Shown in pieces: positions 56,562 to 64,000 of a stretch of DNA of 64,000 bases (position 1 is its first letter; each line of letters begins with the position of its first letter). Source of the DNA: Isoetes taiwanensis (taxonomy: Eukaryota; Streptophyta; Lycopodiopsida; Isoetales; Isoetaceae); assembly GCA_021234155.1 (NCBI GenBank), contig JAJEKV010000180.1, positions 62,001-126,000 of the forward strand. The letters are read 5' to 3'. The notes beneath the pieces were generated by a model. It made no database searches and had not been told where the DNA came from. It saw nothing but the letters and a program-made list of their open reading frames with translations. The position numbers and the translations under genes were made by a program.

Positions 56562-57604
56562 AAAGTAGTGGTAATGTTCATAATCAGGAAGACTGATGTC
56601 AAAACTAAAGGTTATGCTATAGCTATACGAGATGCATGTAGAACTCCCAATATTCTAGAAGTTAGAACTAACCAAGCTTCCTGGAGAACATGGCTCAAAT
56701 TATGGTGCAAAGTATGGTACTGGATTCTCCTCTCCCAAGAACGCGTTTGGAGCTGAAGCTGTTTGTAGTGATGGCCAGATCCTCCAAGGAAGGTCTAAGC
56801 TTGTTAAATCCTAGGAAATCCCACAATTCTATGAAAGGAACCATAGCTTCAACAGGGCAGAAGATTTAAAACAAAATGCGACTAGGCGATGGGGAGGAAA
56901 ATCATCTAAGTATTGGGCTTATGTCAAGGTTCAGGAAATAAACGGGTGATGTCTGGCCCATCTGCTTAGATGCCGAGGGCAACGCCAATACCTTATTTTC
57001 CATAGATTTTCTATTTCTCCTAGCCATGGATTCCAAAATTAGTAGATCTAATGGTTGAGATGCAATTAAGCTGACGTGGCAAGACACATGGCATAGCTAG
57101 AATTGCAGCAAAGTGTGCACCTCGGGTTAGGCAACCCTGTTAAAAAAAAGTAAAAGAGCTACAAGCGATTAGAAGATATGAACCCTTTGATCCAAAAGCA
57201 TGAATAGCAGATCTACCATAACCAAATCTTTGGGAAGGAGGCGACCTTCACTGGCTCACAAATTACCTGTAAAATATCGTTTGTTGGTGATTGTATGTTC
57301 TAGGGATATGCTGGTTACCTGCTTTAACCTGCAATTGCAGGTTACTTGCTCTAAGGCTACGGACTTCGAAATTTCTTGTCAAAGCTGAAGTCGAGCCAGT
57401 TCCCATGTTCATATTTTGAGGTCAACTTCCAAGTCTGGCTTGGATTTTTCAGAAATGGAGGGGGGGTTTCTGAACTCTCCGGTTATTTGCCTTGAATCTT
57501 GGAGTCCGGTCGGAGGTGCATGGGAACGTTTGCCTTAAAATACCTACCTACGCCTTTTCTACTTTTTACCCTTGTAAGCCGATAATAAACAATTATGCAT
57601 AAAT
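56562..57604. other. No recognisable gene; upstream of Hsp70
   Basis: Small open frames on both strands have no recognised features. Its right part passes into the Hsp70 promoter. Confidence 0.4.
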
Positions 57605-57732
57605 CTTTGGAATATTCCAGATTGAACCTCCAAATTCCAAAATAGAAACAGGGAAGACGATTCTGGAAGACGCTCGATGCCAACGAATGGAGAAGACGGT
57701 TCTGGAAGACACTCTATGCGGTTCCATATAAA
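57605..57732 (+). promoter_or_regulatory. Hsp70 promoter: heat-shock elements and TATA box
   Basis: A heat-shock element GAA-ta-TTC-ca-GA is at 57610-57621. Two TTC-tg-GAA units are at 57661-57668 and 57700-57707, each in a repeated GAAGACG-TTCTGGAAGAC context about 40 bases apart. TATAAA is at 57727-57732, about 145 bases before the ATG. The layout is that of a heat-inducible gene. Confidence 0.75.
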
Positions 57733-57875
57733 TCCATTGCTCACCCATCCTCGGACTCCAGACTAAAGAGCGAAGCGCCATCGTAGCCATTTGATCTCCC
57801 TATCTGTTTTTCTCCCTCTTGTTGTAAAGGAAGAGTAATTTTTTTGGGGCAATTTTTTCAGTTTGATCGGAGGAT

Positions 57876-59825
57876 ATGGCGGCCAAGAGTGAAGGCCCAG
57901 CAATTGGTATAGATTTGGGCACTACCTATTCATGCGTTGGAGTGTGGCAGCATGATCGGGTTGAAATTATAGCAAATGATCAGGGCAACAGGACAACTCC
58001 TTCCTATGTTGCTTTTACTGATACAGAGCGTCTGATCGGAGATGCTGCGAAGAATCAGGTTGCTATGAATCCCACAAATACTGTGTTTGATGCCAAGCGC
58101 CTCATAGGCAGGCGATTCAGCGATTCTTCTGTCCAGGCAGATATGAAGCTCTGGCCCTTCAAAGTTATTCCTGGGCCTGGCGATAAGCCCATGATTGTTG
58201 TTAATTACAAGGGCGAGGAGAAGCAGTTTGCCCCTGAAGAGATTTCCTCCATGGTCCTTACCAAGATGAAGGAAATTGCAGAGGCTTTCTTGGGAACCAC
58301 TATCAAGAATGCTGTTGTCACAGTTCCTGCTTATTTTAATGATTCTCAGAGGCAGGCTACGAAGGATGCTGGTGTAATTGCTGGTCTGAACGTGATGAGA
58401 ATTATCAACGAGCCAACAGCTGCTGCTATTGCTTATGGATTGGATAAGAAGGCTTCTAGTGTTGGGGAAAAGAATGTGCTCATCTTTGACCTTGGTGGGG
58501 GTACATTTGATGTGTCTATCTTGACCATTGAGCAGGGGATTTTTGAAGTGAAGGCCACTGCTGGAGATACCCATCTTGGTGGTGAAGATTTTGATAACAG
58601 AATGGTGAATCACTTTGTTCAGGAATTTAAGAGGAAGTATAAGAAGGATATCAGTGGTAATGCTAGGGCTTTGAGAAGACTAAGAACTGCTTGTGAGAGG
58701 GCAAAAAGGACACTTTCTTCTACAGCCCAGACCACCATAGAGATTGATTCCCTTTATGAAGGTATTGATTTCTATTCCACAATAACTAGGGCTAGGTTTG
58801 AAGAGCTTTGCATGGATATGTTTAGGAAGTGTATGGAGCCTGTAGAGAAATGTCTAAAGGATGCCAAGATGGACAAAGGTTCTGTAGATGAGGTTGTGTT
58901 GGTAGGAGGGTCAACAAGGATTCCTAAGGTGCAGCAGCTATTGCAAGACTTTTTCAATGGCAAGGAGCTGTGCAAGAGCATCAATCCTGATGAAGCAGTA
59001 GCTTATGGTGCTGCAGTGCAGGCTGCCATTTTGAGTGGTGAAGGAAATGAGAAGGTGCAGGATTTGCTTCTCTTGGATGTCACACCTCTTTCACTTGGCC
59101 TGGAAACTGCTGGAGGTGTTATGACTGTCCTAATCCCCAGAAACACCACTATTCCTACCAAGAAGGAGCAGATCTTTTCCACTTATTCAGATAATCAGCC
59201 AGGAGTTTTGATTCAGGTGTTTGAGGGTGAAAGGGCCAGAACAAAAGACAATAACTTGCTTGGGAAATTTGAGTTGTCTGGTATCCCCCCTGCTCCTAGA
59301 GGTGTGCCACAGATTAATGTCTGTTTTGATATAGATGCAAATGGTATTTTAAATGTTTCTGCTGAAGATAAAACTTCAGGGAAGAAGAGCAAGATTACAA
59401 TTACCAATGATAAGGGCAGGTTGAGTAAGGATGAAATTGAGAAAATGGTTCAGGATGCAGAGAAGTACAAGTCCGAAGATGAGGAAGCAAAGAGGAAAGT
59501 GGAGGCTAAGAATGCTTTAGAGAATTATGTTTATAACATGAGAAACACAGTGAGGGATGAGAAAATTGCAGGAAAGTTGAACGCGGCGGACAAGAAAAAG
59601 ATTGAGGATGCAGTGGAGAAAGCTATACAGTGGCTGGACCAGAACCAGCTTGCAGAAGTTGATGAGTTTGAAGATAAAATGAAGGAGGTTGAGGGCATTT
59701 GCAATCCAATTATAGCGAAGATGTACCAAGGAGGGGCTGATGGAGAGATGCCTCAAGCTGGTGCAGGCGGGTATGGTGCTTCTGATGCTGCAGGACCAGG
59801 ACCTAAGATTGAAGAGGTTGATTGA
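57876..59825 (+). CDS. HSP70: Cytosolic heat-shock protein 70, intact and intronless
   Basis: A 649-residue ATP-dependent chaperone of the cytosol and nucleus. The nucleotide-binding domain starts [20 protein letters not shown], with the second signature [20 protein letters not shown] (near residue 200) and the third [20 protein letters not shown] (near 335). The linker is [16 protein letters not shown], the substrate-binding domain runs from near residue 395, and the helical lid follows. The C-terminus [10 protein letters not shown] carries the EEVD motif that binds TPR co-chaperones and marks the cytosolic class. No lesion is visible. Many plant Hsc70 genes have one intron near codon 72; this one has none, which with the heat-shock elements suggests a stress-inducible paralogue. 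Confidence 0.98.
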   Translation: MAAKSEGPAIGIDLGTTYSCVGVWQHDRVEIIANDQGNRTTPSYVAFTDTERLIGDAAKNQVAMNPTNTVFDAKRLIGRRFSDSSVQADMKLWPFKVIPGPGDKPMIVVNYKGEEKQFAPEEISSMVLTKMKEIAEAFLGTTIKNAVVTVPAYFNDSQRQATKDAGVIAGLNVMRIINEPTAAAIAYGLDKKASSVGEKNVLIFDLGGGTFDVSILTIEQGIFEVKATAGDTHLGGEDFDNRMVNHFVQEFKRKYKKDISGNARALRRLRTACERAKRTLSSTAQTTIEIDSLYEGIDFYSTITRARFEELCMDMFRKCMEPVEKCLKDAKMDKGSVDEVVLVGGSTRIPKVQQLLQDFFNGKELCKSINPDEAVAYGAAVQAAILSGEGNEKVQDLLLLDVTPLSLGLETAGGVMTVLIPRNTTIPTKKEQIFSTYSDNQPGVLIQVFEGERARTKDNNLLGKFELSGIPPAPRGVPQINVCFDIDANGILNVSAEDKTSGKKSKITITNDKGRLSKDEIEKMVQDAEKYKSEDEEAKRKVEAKNALENYVYNMRNTVRDEKIAGKLNAADKKKIEDAVEKAIQWLDQNQLAEVDEFEDKMKEVEGICNPIIAKMYQGGADGEMPQAGAGGYGASDAAGPGPKIEEVD

Positions 59826-60540
59826 ATCTTCACTTTTGAGAGCCGATTGTCCCTAGGTGCTCTGTGGATCACTTTTGCCAGGGTGTTGATACATGGGGGG
59901 AGGTATTTCAGCCACGCATTTTCCCAGATGTTTTTAAGTTGTTTGTTTTTGAGCACTAGTTTCCACTTGGAAGATACTGGAAGTATTCCCTTAGTCCTCG
60001 AGCTTTCTGTAACATGATTTTACTAACTTGTTTGGCTGTATAGAGGGGTGCAGAACTCATTGGTTATGGCCTCCTCTACTTATAGTGTTTGGTGGGAGTG
60101 CTGTAGCCGCACATTTCCAGATTGATTTGTCAGCCTCCTGAAGTTAGAAACTCAGACAGTTTCAGGAACTCAGACAGTTTCAGGGGTTATTTTGGAAATG
60201 GCAAGCAATTAGTTGTTCACTTAGCAATTCAGTTCAAGTTCCATTTCACAGGGTTTGGTGGGTTTGGGTTTGTATATACATGTCGATCGTCTTAATATAC
60301 ATGTCATGATAAACATACTAGCACTCACATGTCACGATAACATGCTAGCACTCACAAGGGCCAGCATATCGTCCTTTTGTACGGTATTTCTATTCACATG
60401 TCATGTCTTGTCAACAGTTGATGGACGATCCCAATGCAAAAAGCTAGTTGCTGTCAATCGATAAATAATTGATTTATGCTACCATGGCACAATATTACCA
60501 TGGCACAACACAACTCCCCGCAAATCTCATTGATGGTATG
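59826..60540 (+). other. Hsp70 3' UTR and downstream spacer
   Basis: No canonical AATAAA stands out in the first 300 bases. Small duplications occur (CTCAGACAGTTTCAGG twice near 60,150; CATGTCA-GATAA-CAT-CTAGCACTCACA twice near 60,300-60,355). No gene is seen. Confidence 0.4.
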
Positions 60541-60808
60541 CTGAAACTCCTTCATACAAAATAGACTTTGCCACCACAGTCAGCTCTAAGTAAGCTGCTC
60601 TAGAAGAAACTGGAACTCCTCCATACAAAATAGACTTTGGCACCATGGTCAGCTCTAAGTAAGCTGCTCTAGAAGAAACTGAAACTCTTCCATACAAAAT
60701 AGACTTTGGCACCACGGTTGGCACCACGGTCAGCTCTAAGTGCTGCTCTAGAAGAAACTGAAACTCCTTCATACAAAATAGACTTTGCCACCACAGTCAG
60801 CCTAAGAA
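60541..60808. repeat. Tandem repeat, about 66-bp unit, four copies
   Basis: The unit reads GAAACTCCTTCATACAAAAT then AGACTTTG-CACCA-GTCAGCTCTAAG and AGCTGCTCTAGAA. Copies start near 60542, 60608, 60675 and 60760, with an extra GGCACCACGG in the third. Because 66 is a multiple of three, the - strand stays open and reads a 22-residue repeat (SILYGGVPVSSRAAYLELT-), which is probably incidental. Confidence 0.85.
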
Positions 60809-61207
60809 TTTGAGATTCAAGTACCTCATACCTAGATAAAGAAAAAGAATTTCATAAGAATAAATGGTCATCACGACTCAGATTTTTGTTTCATAAATTT
60901 CTCATGCTTTACTTCAAGACCATCCTCATCTCCCTTTTTCATCATCAGATGCTTGTTCCTTCTAATAACCAAGACGAACAATTTCCTTTCAATTGGCATT
61001 ATATTCGTTGTAGGATCGTTTGTATACCTACTCGAGTTATATACCTGTCCAATTTCAACAAATGCAACACAGAAAATATTAGTATCTTCATGCACTATCT
61101 GTCTGATATGTTTTTGATATGTTTTAAAGTCCTGTTATAGAAGAAAGAGAAACCTATTCAGCTGTATCTAACACAAAAAATTATGCTGAAAAGGAAAGAT
61201 AGCATAC

Positions 61208-61590
61208 CAGTGAGAATTGTGAGTCTGTGAGTTTCATCCAAATTTGAAACAATAGGAGATACGTTGATAAACATAAGTGTTTTTGCATTTCCTCCAAGAG
61301 AATCACTCATAAGCGTGGTAAGCTTGTGATTTTGGTAAGGTATGTGTTGCTCTCTTGTGGCCAGTGAACTCATGGCATCCCCAAGTGCAAGTGCAGGTAA
61401 GGACTTATTTATAGCTTGGGCCTCCTCTAGTTTTTCCTCAAAAAAACCAGACTTCTTTATTCTTTGAGAACCAGCCAAGTCCACAAAACTCAGCTGCATT
61501 TGATGAGATCCTGGTCTTACTTTGCATTCACAATGGACTGAGTTTGCATGTCTGTACTCTCAATTATAACAGATAGCATCAAATGTGAGC
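61208..61590 (-). pseudogene. KCBP-type kinesin-14 motor-domain fragment
   Basis: Exon 61493-61208 reads LSFVDLAGSQRIKKSGFFEE, AQAINKSLPALALGDAMSSL and HIPYQNHKLTTLMSDSLGGN then AKTLMFINVSPIVSNLDET. This covers the switch-2 DLAGS region, helix 4 and the SLGGNAKT block. The HKLT-LMSDSLGGNAKTLMF-NVSP-SNLDET wording is that of the calmodulin-binding kinesin KCBP. An upstream exon ending at 61521 reads SHLMLSVIIESTDMQTQSIV (NAK), followed by GTAAGA. That junction is one base out of frame, and an extra Ala-Leu sits in SLPALALGD. No other motor exon, MyTH4-FERM or calmodulin-binding part was found, so this is a remnant. Confidence 0.85.
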
Positions 61591-61806
61591 AAGAATTTGT
61601 GCATTCATTTGGGTCCTAGGTGCATACCGCTTTGTCAAGCACTGTAATCACTGGCATAAGAGTTGCATTTTCATGCCCTGTATTGAACACGCGTTTAAAG
61701 CTATGGAAAACCAAATAAAAATGAACTATCTTTACCTTTGGATCTTTCTTCATTTTAAGCTTTTGCCTTCTAGAAATCTTTGAAATAAGCATCTAGGCCT
61801 GGTTTT

Positions 61807-62231
61807 GGGGTAAGATAAAGTTAGCCCAGTTTTGGTGATTCCGCGGCAAAGATATCCCTTCCAGCGGAATCACCAAAATCGCGCAGTAACAGTCACGTTG
61901 ACTGCGTCTGCCCCTTAACCATTTTTTGCTCAGATCTTTGAGCTTGAATACCTCGGCCGATAGAGCTCCAAATAGATTCGGATCACTTCTATGTGGGTCG
62001 GAATGAGACGGATTAGAGGAGGTCACTCATGCAAACCAAAAATCAGATCGAGTGCCTCCGGATTCAGCTAGTTTCAAAATGGCAAAAAATTGCCCTCAAA
62101 ATACGCAGTTACTGCGTTACTGCGCAGTTTGGGCGAGTGATTCTGCGGGACGGAATTTTTTTGTGGTGATTCCGCCAGAAGGGTATGTCTGCCGCGGAAT
62201 CACCAAAATCAGGGTATCTTTATCTTCACCT
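61807..62231. mobile_element. Mutator-like MITE with long fold-back ends and 10-bp target duplication
   Basis: GCCTGGTTTT flanks it on both sides (61797-61806 and 62232-62241). Its ends are inverted repeats of about 80 bases (AAGATAAAG-TA-CC, then TTTTGGTGATTCCGCGGC and CCTTC-GCGGAATCACCA). Each end is itself a hairpin, because GGTGATTCCGC pairs with GCGGAATCACC. Internal ACTGCGCAGT/TGCGCAGTAAC motifs recur in the element at 26.8-27.2 kb. A 9-10-bp duplication and long ends suggest the Mutator superfamily. No coding sequence. Confidence 0.8.
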
Positions 62232-62241
62232 GCCTGGTTTT

Positions 62242-62987
62242 CCATCCAAAAAATGCAGCAAGCACAGCACAACATCTAGGCTTGTTAGGTTCGAAAAACA
62301 CAGCTTTTAGGCCCTACATATGGCTTTGAAACCGCCAAGAATCCACCTTAATGCTCTCATATATACCCTCTAGCCTTTCAATGGATGAACAATATCCCTG
62401 TCACGTCATCATAATAAGACATTCCACACAATGAGTAGATAATATTAATCTTGTCATGTTGAAGTTGTCCAATGTATTTAGATCTTATTTCAACTAGGTC
62501 ATCCACACTATATACTGAATTGCGCAATTGAGATTGCAACACTCTTGTCCTCTGACGTCTTTTGCTCCCTGCATTATTTTCTTTGCAAGCAATGCTCACT
62601 TCTAGTCCTTCTAGCTGCCTTTGGTTGCCTTTTATGAACCTTCCTTCTCATCAATAGATGCTCATCCACCACTAAGTCTTCCACGTGAACTTGGTGGGGC
62701 TTCTATGTATCTTCTTGAGTTGAGGCTTCTAGGTTTTTCCCATCTTTGTGAGTAATGTGCCTAATTGGCCATCTTGGTTGGGCTTGGGACTCAAGCAAGC
62801 CTAGAGCATATAATGCAATCACTAGAGGTTCATTGGGACATGACGGTATCAATGTGGATAAGCAGCCTTCCAATATCAACATCTAGATGGTGATCTCCAA
62901 GACTTTGATCATTTACACAATCTGATGAATCCACTGCAGTTATGATACTTTCTACAAAGATTATCCCAATGCAGAGGTGCACCAATT
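62242..62987. other. No recognisable gene
   Basis: Nothing supportable was seen. A 73-codon frame (62,378-62,599, - strand) has no recognised features. Confidence 0.35.
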
Positions 62988-63182
62988 AACATTCCAACTT
63001 CCTCCGCTCCAATCTAGGATTTTGTTTCACACTTGCCTTGCAATGTCTACCTCAATTCAAAAAATGATATATTAGAAATGACATAAATTAGCATTCCAAC
63101 TTCCTCCGCTCCAACCTAGAACTTTGTTTCACACTTGCCTCGCAATGTCTACCTCAATTCAAAAAATGATATATTAGAAATG
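62988..63182 (+). repeat. Tandem duplication, 102-bp period
   Basis: CATTCCAACTTCCTCCGCTC starts at 62990 and 63092. Both copies run to GATATATTAGAAATGA with about four differences, so the duplication is fairly recent. Confidence 0.9.
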
Positions 63183-64000
63183 ATATGTCAAGAGTTGCCA
63201 CATTTAAAATGATTAGACAATTAGCTTTTTTTTTTTTTTTTTTTTTTTGAGGGGGAAGGGGGCCCCGGGGTAAGGGAAGGGAGAAATGGAAAACACGAGT
63301 ACACTCACATATAACGATAATCATAATTATAGTGGGATATCTTAGTGACTATAACGAGAAGTAAAAACATTAAACGAGACCACGTGTTCTCCACACGTCG
63401 CGTCTATTGATGTGGCATTTCTCTAGTAACTTAAAACCACTTGAACAATTACAATGCCAGGGAATTCGGGTAAAGACACAAATTGAATTCTAAGAAGATA
63501 TTCCTATTAATTGGCTTTTATAAACATGCACACTTTATTTCCTGGCCAACCAAAAGGGAGAGAGAGGATAGTGATAAAGATTGTGTATGGGTACAAGAGC
63601 AAAAAGACACAATGATGCATTGTGTGTGAGACCATAAATGCATCTTCTAAATTTCTACAACTTCCATACATATTAACAACATAGCATCCAACAAGATTAT
63701 GCAATCTAATTTGTGTTTATAAGCAGTTATCAATAAGATAAGATACGAGAATTTTTACGTCCACGGGAACCCAACAGGCTATGGGATGGCACATGCAAGG
63801 GCAACAACCCATCTAAAACCTGGGGACTAGGCCCCATCATCAAACACAATAACCAAATATTAAAAGAGTACCAAGAAGAAGATAATGCTAATGCTAATGG
63901 TAATTTTGTGCTTCTAAAATTATCTAAACATAGCCAATCCAAGGATTGGAAGGCCATTGGTCTAGAATAATTGCTGTGCCTCCCTTGTACACTGCCCATT
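63183..64000. other. No recognisable gene; poly(T) tract
   Basis: A run of about 25 T (63,224-63,248) is followed by a G-rich stretch with GGGCCCCGGGG. No retroposon body was recognised next to it. The remainder holds only short frames. Confidence 0.35.

Noticed and set aside
57930-58613. 227-codon minus-strand ORF within Hsp70
   Set aside because: It is an antisense shadow of the conserved Hsp70 coding sequence.
60527-60772. Repeat protein gene on the minus strand
   Set aside because: The frame stays open only because the tandem unit is about 66 bases, a multiple of three; no start context or other coding signal.
63224-63260. Retroposon poly(A) tail
   Set aside because: A T run is present, but no retroposon body, polyadenylation signal or target duplication could be recognised beside it.

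Overview
The window is nuclear DNA of a land plant. It carries an intact intronless cytosolic Hsp70 gene, fragments of a plant PPR gene, a KCBP-type kinesin-14 and a PTIP-like BRCT gene, and many LTR retrotransposons with chromodomains or an initiator-Met primer site. The density of old nested elements, large introns and the style of the PPR repeat suggest a large-genome, probably seed-free plant (a fern is my best guess). This is inference only.

Layout. 0-8.6 kb: sparse host DNA with an unidentified exon remnant at the left edge and a probable multi-exon AIG1/FAR-17a-like membrane-protein gene (2.2-5.7 kb, + strand). 8.6-9.4 kb: LTR remnant of the Gypsy family seen at 48-56 kb. 10.5-18.4 kb: a non-coding, strongly pyrimidine-rich stretch between two 156-bp promoter-like direct repeats, with an internal 1.15-kb diverged duplication and a tandem array of small hairpins. 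18.4-26.3 kb: three truncated Ty3/Gypsy pieces; the longest is a chromovirus whose putative LTR holds a perfect four-unit heat-shock element upstream of a TATA box. 26.3-27.2 kb: a tRNA-like (SINE-type) segment, a hairpin and a MITE-like element.

27.3-40 kb is the most unusual part: a compact set of unfamiliar genes with 58-74-nt introns. Gene gaps hold arrays of a 26-bp near-perfect palindrome at about 57-bp spacing (four arrays). Two genes share an upstream module. One gene is a highly divergent histone H3-fold protein with a basic insertion of about 23 residues in loop 1; another resembles an uncharacterised transposon protein family. The set is interrupted by ordinary host remnants (PPR, BRCT gene) at 33.9-36.3 kb. 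I read the unusual genes as cargo and machinery of one or more undescribed mobile elements, or less likely an endogenised large DNA virus.

40.1-48.2 kb: a recent Ty1/Copia element with 5-bp target duplication and nearly identical LTRs; its 3' LTR is split by a 2,648-bp non-coding element with 15-bp inverted ends and a TTAA duplication (piggyBac-like). 48.4-56.6 kb: a decayed chromodomain-type Gypsy element on the - strand, split in its RT by a 252-bp MITE. 56.6-60.5 kb: the Hsp70 gene with heat-shock elements and TATA box. 60.5-64 kb: tandem repeats, the kinesin fragment and a Mutator-like MITE. No CRISPR, rRNA or functional tRNA gene was seen.
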